In this document: positions 22,629 to 35,246 of the stretch, piece after piece
Layout: every line of letters starts with the position of its first letter
Position numbering within the stretch: position 1 is the first letter of the stretch
Origin: Ophioceras dolichostomum
Taxonomy: Eukaryota > Ascomycota > Sordariomycetes > Magnaporthales > Ophioceraceae
Assembly (NCBI GenBank): GCA_003049485.1
Contig: PYST01000049.1
Location: 62,001 to 126,000 of the forward strand
DNA: 64,000 nt
Reading direction: 5' to 3'
Program-made: the position numbers and the translations under genes
The notes under the pieces: generated by a model
Databases searched by the model: none
The model's input: only the letters and a program-made list of their open reading frames with translations
What the model was told of the DNA's origin: nothing

Positions 22629-24252
22629 TTTGGGAGCGCCCGCTACTGGCGGGACGGCGACACTACCGACAACAAAAAACAAAGTCCTTTTGGAGAGGGA
22701 TTTGGGCTGGGATGCGATGCGCTAAAGGAAAAATGTGGCCGAGGCAGTGAAGGCACCTTATGGGGTTATGTGGCAGAGACCGAGTGAGTCCGAATAGGAT
22801 TTAGGGGCTCATCACCATGCTTCGGGCGATGATGCCTAGGAAGGATGCCAGTGACGTGCAGCGGGACCTTTTCAGCACACAACCTTAGACCAAAACTGCG
22901 AATGGCCAGTCCCTTTATAGTTCTGCTCGGAACGACGTCTTTGAAGAGAATTGCTGGCCATCATGCGGGGAGGGCAATAAAAGTACCGTCAACCCCTGGT
23001 TTGCCAATGTCGTCCGTCCGTCTGCCGGCCGGTAGGTATTTTTGTCCAGCCCAGTTGCGCGTGATTCGAGCACCACCATCGGCACCACCACAACCCCAGT
23101 TCAGGCCTCGGCCCACGATTTCTCATTTCGGCAGGTGAGGCAACCCTCGTCACTTCGTCGGTCTGCCATGCCAGCCATTTACGCCAGTGGTTGGAGCAAC
23201 GTTGTGCTCTTTCCACCACAAATGCCCATCCCCGCAAACCAATAACCCCTGGCACGTGGGTTGCCTTGAGCGTGTGTGGGTGGCCAAGACCGCCGTTGTT
23301 CAGGGGCGGGCGACGGCCCGAATCGAGACCACTTGCTCAAAAAGGGGCAAGGCACCGAGAGTGGGAAGCGGGGGAATAGCATCGTGGTTAGACTCTCAAT
23401 TATCAATGGCTGCCACCTCTCCTCGTCCCGGCTAGCTCACAAGCTTCTGAACTTCTTTTGCTTTTCAGGATCTTGCCGTACAGTAATTAACAGCAACGCC
23501 GCAAACTATCAGTAAGCGAAATCGGTCATTTCTGGGGATATGGCCGTGGCGCAGGAGGGAATCGGGTGGTGTTGTGCGGAGCTGAGATTGCGGCTGAATG
23601 CCAGGAACTGGTCCCCCGGAGAAGGATCGCTGATCACTGACGATTATCACTGGAGTTCTGCCAACGACATCTGTCTGCCCCTGCGAACAAGTTGATGTCT
23701 TCACCGAGGCAAATTTCATGTACCGGGGCGACAGCAGACAGAGGCGAAAACGATGTTTTCTGCTCCGAGTGTTTGTTCCAGTGCACGATTTCCAATCAAT
23801 TGAAGTCCCCATAAGAATCAATGCCTGGACCCCGGTCACCGCCGCACATGCCATCATCGTGCGTATCTCCAAAGGTTGTCAATCATTCCGGGGCCCCCAG
23901 CTGGTGACACCTGCCGATAATTCCCCCACATCCCTCCGTGATCAAGTTCAAGCGAGGGGTCAATCGCGAGCCTCAAGACCCGCGGATACCGAGATGCAGT
24001 GCGGAAAGATCGGTTGTATTCCAGGCAGGCAGCAGCATTTTCGGTTACCCCTGATATTTCCCCATGTGAGCTGCGTGCCGGCAGACTAGATGTCGCATCC
24101 TTTCCTTTTCAGCACACGAACAAGCCGTCTTCACACGTGCTCAACACCTGCGAAATGGTGCTTGGAAAATCCGACGCATGATGGTCCTCCTCCCGTCTTC
24201 AGTACCTAGGCGCCTCATAGGGGGTCTATAAATCGATCTCAAGATGCTCTAG

Positions 24253-24274
24253 TTTTTTTTTTTTTTTTTTTTTT
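24253..24274. repeat. Poly-T tract
   Basis: Twenty-two consecutive T followed by AG and eight more T. It lies in noncoding DNA. Confidence 0.95.
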
Positions 24275-24814
24275 AGTTTTTTTTCCCCTTTCGACAAAAC
24301 GATCAGGAAATGCCAACCGTTCTGGGGAATGGAGAATAAAACGTTTTGGAGAAGAAAAATGATTTTAAAAGTAATGAGGGGATGTATCGGGACGTTTTGT
24401 TCCTTTCCCAAATGTCCAGAATTTGGATGGGCGATCGCCTGGAGTGGGCAGGGGCGGATAGGTACCTACATACAAAGCCCTCTTCATCTCTAGAATGTGT
24501 GGACGACCATGTTCGCCGTTCGATCAAATAATACTTCCATTATCGACATCTGCTGAACGCAACTTATTGGTGCGTATGGACCAGGGAATAGAATAGGACT
24601 ATTGTTACTATATAAGCAAGCTGCCTGCCTCTTTAAAAGGGAGCGCCGGATCGTTGGCTCCGTATATCGAGGCTAGGAGTACTGGGAGAGGGCGTTTGCT
24701 CCTCTGCTTGTAAAAGCTCGGGTACAAGTAGGGAGGAAAAATTCGCGGTTTGCTTGGTTCTCAAGTTGTTGACGAAAGAGGCAGGAACGGAAGCTGGGAG
24801 GGCACAGAGAGAGA

Positions 24815-24850
24815 GGGGGGGCACAGAGAGAGAGAAAGAGAGAGAGAGAA

Positions 24851-24886
<36 letters not shown>
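24815..24886. repeat. GA-rich microsatellite
   Basis: An imperfect (GA)n run with regular AAAG interruptions, in noncoding DNA. Confidence 0.9.
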
Positions 24887-25600
24887 CAAGCATGACGTTC
24901 AATGCGTTCCCTTTGTCTAACAGTGCTAGGCTATTTGTCTAGATCCATCGGGATCTTCTTACGTTGTCAGCTGTCTCCTCCTTAAGAATGCTAGAGAAGT
25001 GCTAGATAACTCGAGCTAAACCGAAGCTCTTTTTAGAAGTACTTAGTCCTATATTCGTATAATGGCGGCCATCCGAATAGCCTCCCAAGGGAGGGTGTGC
25101 ATATATTGGCAAAGGCGAAGTCTCACATCAGAGACATCAGAGTAGTATTGGGCGTTTGTCTCTATATTAGGTTAGCGCCTTGAGGTAAATTGTAATCGAC
25201 ACCGTAAACAGAGTTGGTCATGTTGATTTTCCGGCGTATTGCTTTGTCTTCCAAATGCGGCAGGTGTGACCTCCATTTTCGTTGTCCTACCGCCAGTCGT
25301 AATTCTCAGGCAGGCAGCCGGGGATATCTGTCGAATGGGTGACCATCATTTTCGTGTTGAGCGGGAAGACGCCCTACCCGGCGACTCCGCGTTCTCGCAC
25401 TGGAAGACAGAGTCCTATCGGTAAGACGAACCCCTTACCGGAACGTGGCATATGGGGTGCTACAGTGCAATTCGGAAAATCCGATTAAATTATAAGGAGG
25501 TAATGGAGGTCTTCGCCGCTCCTTTCGCCCCGTTCTCCGTTCAAGGAGTTGGGTATTAGTGCTGGTAGTAGGTGTGGAAGGGGGAAAGGTATTGGGTAAG

Positions 25601-26104
25601 TTACCTAGCCTCCCCTGGACTGGGTAGGTGAGGTTGAGCCTGCAGCAAATACGAACTTGTCGTTAGCGTGAGAGAATAAACTCTTGATAGCATCATAGGC
25701 TTGCATCGTAAGGTCGGGCCTACTTGGGCGGGCACGAGTCCCTTTCTGTACCCGCTGGTCTTCTGTAGGCCGGCTGGGTTATCGGAAGGCGATCCCTTCC
25801 ACCATGGACGTATGGCAGAAGTCAATCTACGGCCGATCGCTTGAGTTGGGTAGTGGTTTTTCTCGCCCGCTTCTTCACCTGTGTATTCGGTGAGAAGGCG
25901 TGCGAATTCCCCGTGCCTAGGTAGTTTGATACTGCGAAAAACTTGCAGAACGTTGGATAAGATTGTTACGCCATTATATCTCCTCGCAAGCGTGCCATCG
26001 GCGCCTTTGAAGTCGTTGGCGATTCTGCCGGAAAGGATGGGGAGCTCCCCGACCAGGAGTTCTACCCCTGCCTTCCCTGCATCATATACGCTCCGCAGTC
26101 CCAC
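25601..26104 (-). pseudogene. Uncertain coding remnant (hypothetical)
   Basis: A 167-codon open frame on the minus strand. The segment VELLVGELPILSGRI near residue 14 loosely recalls the N-terminal part of fungal acyltransferase-family proteins, but no HxxxD active site is present and the rest has no family features. No long continuation is seen on either side. The start at 26104 is a GTG, so no true initiator is assigned. It may be the remnant of a gene or chance. Confidence 0.2.
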
Positions 26105-26593
26105 TCCGGTCGCATCGATTGTCAGTTCGCAGCTGCGAGCAGTATATGAAGATTATATACAGCGTGCAAAAAAGGAAGGCAGGTGCTTGCCAAATAATAC
26201 ACCTTGGGAGCATGTATGCACAAGTTAGATCTCAGACCTAAATAGGCCGTTTGTTAAATATCGCCGCCAAGGGCGTGGTTTAGAACAGTTGCTCTTAGAT
26301 TTCGAATGTTTGCGGGGCTTAAAAAAGTAAATACAAGATTTGGTTGAAAATATGTGCAAGAGAATATGGTAAAAGATGACTACCAATAGGCGCTGATCAC
26401 GGTTGGGAGAGCAGACGAGGAGTCGACTGAAGGGTGGGAAGAGCAGAGGGTGAAACGAAGCCCTTTCCCCCGGCCTCCAAGTACCCCTTCTCGCCTACAT
26501 TCCCCTTGAATGCTCAGAAACTTGAGACGTCAACGGGACGACGGGCCATAAAGGCGCAACGTCGCCGTTTCACTCGATCGGGGCTCCGCCTGC
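26105..26593. other. Intergenic
   Basis: The 3' flank of the GH26 gene (minus strand) plus AT-richer sequence around 26220-26400. Nothing further is seen. Confidence 0.45.
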
Positions 26594-28196
26594 TTAGCAG
26601 AGCCGACGCTTCCTCCAGCCCTTGATCTCATCGAGGGTGAGGACGTAATCATGTTTGTAAATCTGTTTCCCGCCATCCAATAGTCAGTTTCTATCGCGGT
26701 TGGGGGATAGATGGAGCAGAGACACCAACCGTGTTGAGCGTTACAACCGAGTTCCACGCGTCGTTATTGATAAAGTCGTTGCTCCAGACGCAGAACCACA
26801 GCCAGTGCGCCTCGTATGCGACCAGCAGGTCCGGAAACGGTGCGGAGCCGACCTCGGTGGCGGCGATGAGCTTCGTGTCGTTGGCGAGCTCGATGAGCTG
26901 GTTGTACTGGGCCGACATGGGCTATTGTTGTTCGTTCCCGTCGTATTATTTCGTCAGTAACCACCTGGCACCCAATCCGAGGACGGAGAAAACGCGAGTA
27001 GAGATTGAAGGGGGAGAGGAAGGCAGGCGAGAGAGCAGGCTTACGCCGTTGCCCTGCACATAGACATCAGTGCTCAGGATATCAACCGTCGAGCTGCCAG
27101 GATACCACTCCGACGTGACCGAGTTCCACACCCAGACCAGGTTCTTGATGTTGTGATGGTTCGTCAACCTGTCGTATAGCAACGCATACAGCTTCTTGCA
27201 AGGCTCGGCGCCCTTCGCGCCCCACCAGAACCAGCCGCCCTCGGCCTCGTGCAGCGGCCTCCAAAGGACGGGGACTCCCGCGGACTCGAGGCGCTTCAGC
27301 TGCACGGCGATGGCGTCGATGTCGCGCAGGATCAGCGTGTAGTTCGCATTTGTCGTGCTCGACAGCGCGGCGGCGACGTCGAAGTCGGTGGCGCGCGTGT
27401 AGAAGCCGCTCCACCAGGGGTTGTCGCTCGTGTCGTACAGGCCCGTAGGCGCGTTCCAGTGCCAGAGCACCGAGACGATGCCGCCCCTGTTGCTGTGCGT
27501 GATGGCGTCCTCGACGGAGGTGCCGACGGTACCGTGCTCGACGCGCGAGGGGCTGTAGTCCATCAGGTCGACCGAGACCAGGGCGGGCGTCTTGCCGGTC
27601 TGGGTGGCGATCCAGTCGGCCCAGCTCAGGTCCTGCTGGCCCGAGAGGATCTTATTGCCGTAGATGGAGCGCAGGTACGAGTACAGCGCCTTGGCGTCGG
27701 TGTTAGCCCCGCGGTTGACGAGCCCGGTGTTGATGTTGTGGGGGCCGCGGGGCGCCGACTCCTCGAGCGAGATGTAGTCGATCAGGTACCATCCCCAGTT
27801 GTTGACGATCTCGATCGTGTTGGTGCCCGCGTTCAGGAGCACCTGGCCGGCGGACGCGGTCTCCCACGAGGTCGACGCGGCGAGGTAGACCTCGGTGCCG
27901 GCCCCGCTGTTGAGGATCATGGTCATGCGCTTCTCGCCGTAGATGCCGGCGTACCTGATGCTCAGGTCGTACAGCTGGAGGGAGTCGCTCGTGACCGTGA
28001 AGGTGATCTTGTCCGTCGATGTGTCGAAGCCGCTCACGTAGCCGGTTCCCGAGTATCCGGACTGCGCCGTGTCCACGGCCGTGCCGCTGAGGGTCGCGTC
28101 CTCGGCTTCGTAAATGACAGCCGCCCGTGGGACGACTCGCGCAGCAGCCCCTGCTGCGAATGCCACCAGGGCAGCAGTAGCAGTCAATGCTACCAT
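26594..28196 (-). CDS. Secreted GH26 endo-beta-1,4-mannanase with N-terminal CBM35
   Basis: Exons 28196-27045, 26921-26730 and 26662-26594 join in phase 0 to 470 residues. A signal peptide covers residues 1 to about 20. Residues 26-148 form a CBM35 (YEAEDATLSG at the start, GWYLIDYISLE at the end), which would tether the enzyme to mannan or related polymers. A GH26 catalytic domain follows (about 156-470). It contains SGQQDLSWADW, LWHWNAP and WRPLHEAEGGWFWWG, with the likely acid/base at Glu317. The nucleophile Glu407 sits in ATEVG, in exon 2. It should hydrolyse beta-1,4-mannan backbones outside the cell. The frame starting further upstream at 28316 is not needed and would hide the signal peptide. 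The C-terminus is short and basic (WRKRRLC). Confidence 0.95.
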
Positions 28197-29148
28197 CCTT
28201 TTGAGCGTTTGCCCAAATAATTGATGGGTAGGTGTCGAGGCGGGTTGGAGGAGAGAATGAGGGAAAGGAAAAGGAGGAGGAATGGTCGACGAGGAACGAA
28301 GGTAGGCATCAGTCACATATCTCGTCCCCCGGCATAGCCATTAGAGGCCAGCAACAACGACATCCTTATAGCTTAGCATGCTTAGGTACCTAGTATCGCG
28401 CCCAGTCTCGTACGATCATTTTACACCTCGCTTAGAGTCGCAGCCGGAAGATCTCACCGGATTTCGACTCCACGAGTCCTGGAAATTTCCAGGCTCGAAT
28501 TTCGCCGTCTCCAATTTGAGTTTTCCGTGGCCTGTTAGTGATGCGGGATGGGAATCCGGGGAGGAGCGGGGGCCAAGACCGAAATCCGGAACCACATCCT
28601 CCATAGAGCAAGCTCCATTTCGACCGACCAAGGCCAGATTCTTGAGCTGCTTTGAGCTCGAAAAAAGCGGAGATTGGCAGCAAGATTGGCAGCAAGATTG
28701 GCAGCAAGATTGGCAGATGCCAGACTCCTTATCTTTCATTACCCGGAATGCGCTCCGATGGTTTCCCGGCGCGCACCGTTGATCAAAATGCGGCTGCAGG
28801 CTCATCAATCGCGCCTGTCCGAAGCGTGCCATGGGACTGGGTCGGGCTACCACCCTCGAACTCGGCTCCGCACATGGGCGGAAGATGCCCACGCGGGGGT
28901 GTGTAGGTGCCCGTGCCACCAGCGACTTGCAGCGATGACGCCACCAGCACAGATCGCTCCGGATAAGCGCACTGACGAGGATGGGTGATCAGACGGAAAA
29001 CAGAGGTAAGGAGGCAAGCAGGCAATGACCATATTTTCACTGATCGTGTGTATTGAGCCTTGTCGCGATCAGACGAAACATCCCGGGCCAGCGCCGACAC
29101 GCTCATCAGCTCTCCTAGTGGCGGGGTCTTCCGCACGTGGTTGGTGCA
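28197..29148. promoter_or_regulatory. Divergent intergenic/promoter region (GH26 and SGNH genes)
   Basis: About 950 bp between two divergent secreted-enzyme genes, so shared control is possible. It contains TTAGGTACCTAG near 28381-28392 and a 12-bp tandem repeat at 28673-28717. No coding region is supported. Confidence 0.5.
28673..28717. repeat. 12-bp tandem repeat
   Basis: ATTGGCAGCAAG is repeated three times plus a partial fourth copy, all perfect, between the divergent GH26 and SGNH genes. Confidence 0.9.
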
Positions 29149-30315
29149 ATGGCAATCCTGAATCTTCGCCCTCTCCTCGTCATCACCACCCTGGCCTTGG
29201 TCTCCTGCTTGTCAGTACAACAAGAACAATCCATAATCAATTCCACAATAGATCCCACCATGGCCCCTCTGTCCTCTCAATCGGCCAGTGAGGACGGTAA
29301 CAACACCAAACCCACACAAACTCCCCTACCCCAAATCACAATCTGGAACCTCGGCGACTCCGTCACCGACGGCGCCGGCTCCCCCTCAACGGGACAGACT
29401 CACTCGGGCGGCTTCCGGCTCTCCATGATCCAAAGCCTCCTCTCCTCCGGTCTCGACCCGATCCTCTACGGCTCCGTCCCCACAGAACAGCCCTCGCGCA
29501 TCCCACCCCTCATGAACACGCCCTCGCGGATCTACCACGAGGGCCACAACGGCGTGCACATCGCCGACCTCGCCAAGTTCGCGCCGGAATGGCTCTCTCA
29601 CAGCCCCAGCCTAGGCGGCCACGAGATCTTCCCCAAATACGTCACGCTCATGGTGGGCACCAACAACATAGGCCGGGCGTACGGGGTCGCGCACGACAGC
29701 GTCCCGCCGGGTAGGATGGACGAATTGATGCTTCTGCCGCAGATGCAGAACGATCTGAGGGAGCTGGTGACCACCCTGGCGAGGCTGAGGCCGGACGCGC
29801 ACGTGTTTGTGGCGAGCATCATACCGGCGTACTGGGCGCTAGGGATGGATCATAATATCACGGGGAGCGCGCCGTGGCCTGGTGTCGGGGCGCCGGAGGA
29901 CAGGACGGATTATCTGCTGAATCACTATGTGCGGGTGTTAAATGAGTTTATCGGGGGCACGCTTGTGCCGGAACTCATGACTGGCAGACGAGGACGTCAG
30001 AGGGGAAGCAGCGGTGGTCAGTTGGGCTTACTGTACCAGGGCAGTGATGGCAAGCCCGGCGACGATGACGTCCCTCCTGCTGCTGCTGCTTCGTTGGAGA
30101 GGGGAAGACATAGTGGGGCTGGTGCTGGTTTGAACGTCAGCTTCGTGGACATCTACGCCGAGTTCATCGGGAAGAACGACGAAGGGAACAAGATCATCCT
30201 CGAGAACCTGTTCGGCGACATCACGCATCCGAACACGGAAGGGTTCGATCGCATAGGGAAGGCGTTTGCGAAAGCAATCATCAGCAAGGAGAAAGCGGCG
30301 AGGTCCGACGGATGA
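29149..30315 (+). CDS. Secreted SGNH/GDSL hydrolase (CE3-like esterase)
   Basis: A single exon of 388 residues. I chose the ATG at 29149 because the frame extends upstream only to a GTG. Residues 1 to about 22 are a signal peptide, followed by a Ser/Thr/Asn-rich linker. SGNH blocks are clear: NLGDSVTDG with nucleophile Ser71, EGHNGVHIADL (block II Gly), VGTNNIG (block III Asn), and DITHPNTEG near the C-terminus supplying the Asp/His pair. This order and the GDSxTxG form resemble CE3 acetylxylan esterases and related deacylases. The product probably removes acetyl or other acyl groups from plant or fungal polymers outside the cell. A Gly/Arg/Ser-rich insert at about 275-325 is not part of the core fold. 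Confidence 0.87.
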   Translation: MAILNLRPLLVITTLALVSCLSVQQEQSIINSTIDPTMAPLSSQSASEDGNNTKPTQTPLPQITIWNLGDSVTDGAGSPSTGQTHSGGFRLSMIQSLLSSGLDPILYGSVPTEQPSRIPPLMNTPSRIYHEGHNGVHIADLAKFAPEWLSHSPSLGGHEIFPKYVTLMVGTNNIGRAYGVAHDSVPPGRMDELMLLPQMQNDLRELVTTLARLRPDAHVFVASIIPAYWALGMDHNITGSAPWPGVGAPEDRTDYLLNHYVRVLNEFIGGTLVPELMTGRRGRQRGSSGGQLGLLYQGSDGKPGDDDVPPAAAASLERGRHSGAGAGLNVSFVDIYAEFIGKNDEGNKIILENLFGDITHPNTEGFDRIGKAFAKAIISKEKAARSDG

Positions 30316-30609
30316 CGAACAGAAAGTAGCGACTGGTGGGTGGAAAGGGGGGAAAGGACGACACAACGACAATTTTCCCCCTTCCGTTTCCTTAATCTCA
30401 CACATTCCATTGCTTCCCTAGTTCAAGTGCCCGGCTGGGCTACGAAGAAAGGCGCCCGGTTAAGCGAACCTCCCGACCGAGATAAATACCGACAATGTTC
30501 ACAGTTCCAGCCGGGCTTCCGTCATCAGCGTTATAGTCATCATCTTTAGCAACAGCAGCAGCAGCTCCCAGCGAACAGCAGCCGCAGCAACTATAACAAC
30601 TTCCCCTCC

Positions 30610-33260
30610 CTAAACCCCAGAATCATGCTGCAAAAACGGCGCGTTCGCGGGATAATACGCCCCCCACGCATTACAGTTCAGCGTGACCGCCGCCGACAGG
30701 TTCATGAGCCCCGGGATCTCCGCCAGCCTCTCCAGATACTGGATGCTCATGCCCTGCCCGACGTGCCACGCCATGTGGCAGTGGAACAGCCAGGCTCCCG
30801 GGTTAATGGTGCGGAAGGCGACGACGAGCCAGCCCCACGCCGGCAGCACCGTCGTGTCGCGCCTGGTCGGGTTCGTGGCCGTCAGGGTGGCCCGGTCGGT
30901 CGCGTCGTTGTAGGCGCGGAGGGTGTTGCCTGGTAACATGGGATTGGCGAGCGGGGGGGAGGCGCCTAGGAGGAGGATGTCATGGCCCTGGTTGGGGGGT
31001 AGCAGTGAGCGGGTGGGTGGGACAGTCAGTTGGTTGGCTGGGGGTGAATAAGGAGTTGGGTAGTGGTATTGGGACTGGATGCGGGAGGGGGAGAGGTGTT
31101 GAGTGAGGACCTACATGGAGGTGCATCGGGTGCTGGTGGATTTTGTTAGCTATCAGTAATTCCCGTGCAGCAAGTGGCGTAGGAGGGGGGCAAGGGGTGA
31201 AGGGGCAAAGGGGGCGGCCTTACTGGAATCGGGGAGTTGTTCTGGATGAGCCAGAAGCTCCACTGGGAGGCAGATAAGTCAGGTTTAGGGTCCGTTAATT
31301 AGCACTTTTATCCTAGGGATAATAGCTGTTCATGCTCTGAATGGGAGGGAGGGAGGTTTGCCCCAGGCTTCTTACAATATTCGCCTGAGAGATTTGTATC
31401 GTGTTCGAAGCCGACGGCATGCTGCCCACATTCCCATTCATCACGTACTGCAGCGTAGGGTTGTTCCACGACACGCTCATGGGCGAGTTGTTGACCGGCC
31501 AGAACACCTTCGCGACCTGGTTGTTGACCGTTATCTGCACGTTGAGGGTCGAGCCGGCGTTGGGCGTGAAGCCGGCGAGCGGCGCCGTCTTGCTGACGAT
31601 GGGCACCAGATCCCTGCGGTCCGCGCAGCGCGAGTCCGGAGGCGCCGTGCCGGGGCTTGTCGGGTTCGCCGTGGTCGACGCCCCCGTGTAGGAGAAGATG
31701 GCGGCGGGGAACGGGTTGTTGCACCGTCCGCACGGCGCCGCCGAGAAGCTCACGTTGAACCAGTAGTTCGCAACGGGCTGGTCGGCCGTGATGAGCACGT
31801 CGTAGCGCTGCCCCACCGTCATGTAGATGTTGGTCGCGACCTTGGGTGTGATGGGCACGAAGTCGGAGGCGATTATGGTGAAGGCGTGGCCGACGAGCGA
31901 CACGACGAAGGTGTTGTCCACGGAGGTGTTGATCAACCTGAGCAGGTGGACGCGGCCGGGGGTCAAGGTTACGCGCTGGTACTGCCCGCCGCCGCCGGCT
32001 CCGGGGTTGATGTTGCGGCCGTTGAAGAGGATGTTGTTGCTGGCCGGAGGGGAGCCGGGGAAGCCTGGGATCGCCGGGGTGGCGGGGTTTGTGATGCGCA
32101 TCGAGACGGTATCTGCGCCTTCGTAGTACCAGTCTGCGATGGGGAACGGGCCGAGGTCGATGTCATAGTTTGCCGAGGCCGGTCCGCGGATCACGATGGG
32201 GCCGAGAACGCCGTTGCCGTACTGCACCGAGTTGTGGGAGTGGTACCTGGTTTGTAAAGCCGTCAGAGAGGAGGGAATGGCGCAGGAAGTGCCTGTGTAG
32301 TATCATAGTCTCATAGACTTGAAAGTAGACAGGGAAGCCCGTTTCTTACCATGATGTCCCATATTGCGTTGCAATGAACGAGTAGGTCTTGCTTCCCCCG
32401 TTCGGCGGTATCGGACACTCAGTGATGCCACCCACGCCGTCTTGGATATTGTTGTTCAGCATGTGGAAGCCATGCCAGTGGATATCCGTGCTATGTTGTT
32501 GGAGGAGTTGAGGTAAGCACCGGCGAGACTACAGCGAGGAATCAGACTAGCCATGAGCTTACCCGTTGGCTTGCAGCCTATTCACAACGGTGACGGTGAT
32601 TCGATCACCCCAGTCTAAAAATAGCTGGCTGTTAGCTCTAAGCTTTTAATTTCAGGAGCTAATTACCTAGGTAAGGTCTAGGTTTCCACTCACCGGCTGA
32701 AATTGTTGGTCCTGTTCCAGCAGATGTCAGTATGCTGGAAGAATGAAGCCCACGAGCTCTACCCAACACCGAACGAGGAGCAGCCACTCACCAGGGAATT
32801 GGCCTAGAGTAATGCGTCAGCTGTATTTGCTCTGTACTGCAGGTCGCTCGTTAAGCTAAGGGAGAGTGGTCACCAACCGTTGACAAGCATTGCCTTGAGC
32901 TTCACCTTTCCATCTCCCCCAACCCAGTTGTTCACCTCTGTTAAAGTGAGCGTATACTTTCGTGACTATCAGCACTTCGCCGGTCATTCGCGGGTGGAGT
33001 CTAGTATGAGCCATGAGCATGGAGGAGGCCCTCACAGTTCTCGTCGTGGTCCCGGTAGTGGGCCAGCTTGCCTCGACGTCAGTGTTGACGTTGAAGGCCG
33101 GGCTGGTCATCCAACATGCTCGGTTCGTGGCGGTGTTGCATGTTGGGCCGCGTGACTCGAGACGAGCATCAGAAACAGACAAGCTGGGAGGACTGAGAAG
33201 GGGCGAGGGCACTGCCCGGGTCAGGCCGATTAAGCCGGCGAGCCATGGGAATAGCTTCAT
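30610..33260 (-). CDS. Secreted ascomycete laccase (multicopper oxidase)
   Basis: Ten exons: 33260-33036, 32965-32878, 32803-32792, 32711-32694, 32614-32563, 32490-32350, 32246-31376, 31262-31224, 31132-31115 and 30987-30610. They give 613 residues with frame kept at every junction. Three exons are tiny (12, 18 and 18 nt), but each restores a conserved laccase segment (NGQFPG, GPTISADWG, HPMHLH-GHD). Copper ligands are complete: HWHGFH (136-141), HSH (181-183), HPMHLHGHD (483-491) and HCHMAWHVGQGM (557-568). The axial position of the type-1 copper is Met568, where asco-laccases usually carry Leu. The signal peptide is at 1-17. The C-terminus ends DSGV, the ascomycete plug/processing motif. 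The enzyme oxidises phenols with O2, in lignin modification, pigment formation or detoxification. Confidence 0.95.
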
Positions 33261-35246
33261 GGCTAGTTGCTCCTTCTCCGTCTAAAGAATTCTCGTAAGT
33301 ATTGTAGGTATAGACGCGAATGGCGATTGTAGAAACCACCGTGAGGCGTTTGTGCATGGGGGGACAATTATTAGCCTCGGAAGTACACGACCGTAGACCT
33401 AGGCTTGTTCATATATGCCAGGATTTGGCTGGACGCATGCGGGATGCACTGAGTTGGGCTATGAATCCAGCAGTCCAAAAGGACCGAAAGGCTTCCCACC
33501 ATCCTTCACACATCAAGACAGTCTTGGACCACACGCTACCACGATAAGGTTGCCTTCCGACTAGCAGCCAAGAGCTCAGCTGCAACGCCACGTCCCTCGT
33601 GGCTAGCACGGCCATCCCTGCAAGGCATTTGTTGGGTCAACACTAGCGCCATCACCAAGCAAGGCACCTCTCAGCGGCAGGTGATTCGAGCAGAAGACGA
33701 ACAGCAAACCTTGCAGTGAGAGCAGGAGAAATGCTTCTTTAAATATCAAGATGCGTTGATGTGATGCAGGACGGAAAAGTAAAGGCATCAGCGGTCACGG
33801 TATTGAAGACGATAGCCGCAGAGGTCCACTTTACCCCAGGATAGAAGGAAGGGTGGTTCTATACTGGCCAATGTTGGGAACACAGCCTCCGTGAGGAGAA
33901 GCTGAAGCGTGAGGGCCCAAGTCCTAAGACAGACAGACGTGCAGACCGGGACACAATACGACGTAGGTGCAAGGGTTGGGCAGACGTTGAACAAAAGGGG
34001 AACCGAAGTTGGCAGAGGTGTGGTAGACTCGGGGTTTGTCTTCAAGGTGTGCGTTTGCAGTGAATGAAAACGCTACACGACATCGTTCTCTTCCATGGAG
34101 AGAAGCCAACCATGGCACAACGGGATGGGAGCGTCATGATGAGTGTGAAGAATCCAAATGCCGAAAAAGTACCTAAGCCCGGCGCCCTGTCGATATTGAG
34201 CGCCTCGTCAAGGGACCTGGACGTATATTGGGCTTCCGACTTGTCGGGATTCTCAACCGTCAGAGCGCACCCTCTTGCAGCTCCGAGGCGTATCTTCGCT
34301 TTCAAGCTGCAGCGAGATACAGCGAAAGGCAGCCTGTGGTTGCAGTGACACTCGCTTGTACCTCTTCGAAACGAAGGTATCGGCAGTTGATGGGAGGCTA
34401 AGGGGAGGCCATGAAGCTCGCCAGGATAGTTGAGGAAAAAGCTCAGAGGGGAAGTTTGTTCACTGGAGAGGGAATGTGTGCAGATAGCGCGGGGAGGAAA
34501 CCCGTGTTGGGGTTAGAACGTAGCGGCTGACGAATGGAAAGAGGGTTGGGCATGGGATGGGAGACGGCACGAGGGGGGCGGCACGATATTGATTCTGCAA
34601 CCCCGCTCGAGACACACAGACATACCTGATGGTGTCCAGCTCTCGTATCAGACGTATCAATGTCTGGAAGCCAGGAAGTCTGGGGATGGATGATGCTTTC
34701 TTCAACCTATCGTCTGTCCGCAACCCAGGCGAGGGTATTGTAGGCAGGCAGAATTATGAGCAGCACGTGGCGTCACAAATTTGGTTGCTGTGTTCTGCGG
34801 ATGAGGCAATACAAAAAAACTGGGTGTGTTCGGTTGGAGAGAAAGAAAAGAAGAAGTGAAGAAAAAGGGACCAAGATAGGGAGGTCCATATGAGGCGGCT
34901 GTATTTCGTTCCCAAACGTCGGACCCAAACCAAGAAGAATCACATCGGAGTGCGACCGACGATGGAAATGTTGTCGATAAGCTCGCGGGTGAATATGGCT
35001 CGGTTAAGCAGATTGATGGCAGCGACTCGCACATCTCGGCGCAGGTACTGAGGGGACGGCAGCTCGCTTCTGCGCACTCGCTTAACTTGTGCCTTTTCGT
35101 CTCCCTTCCACCCTCTCATCCCCTCACGACGTCTACTATGGACCTAGAATGCGACCCCAGACTGACTCCTAGCGTTGAGAACGTCATGCCGACGGACAAA
35201 GAGCGAGTGCCCAGGGGCCACTGACGGTCTGACCCGCCGTCCCAGG
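33261..35246. other. Intergenic, laccase promoter side
   Basis: Nearly 2 kb upstream of the laccase start on the minus strand and downstream of the GPI-protein gene. Short open frames on both strands have no family motifs. Nothing else is supported. Confidence 0.5.

Larger units (their letters stand above)
22629..25600. other. Long intergenic region with homopolymer and GA repeats
   Basis: I see no supported gene. The region includes the NLP promoter, a T run at 24253-24274 and a GA-rich microsatellite at about 24815-24886. AT-richer sequence follows from about 24960 to 25230. A short inverted repeat, TCGGA-AAA-TCCGA, lies near 25470. Frames such as 23465-23872 (minus) carry no recognisable domain. 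Confidence 0.5.

Noticed and set aside
28416..28919. Minus-strand frame with repeated CQSC units
   Set aside because: The repeat comes from a noncoding 12-bp tandem DNA repeat in a divergent promoter region. Nothing around it is protein-like.
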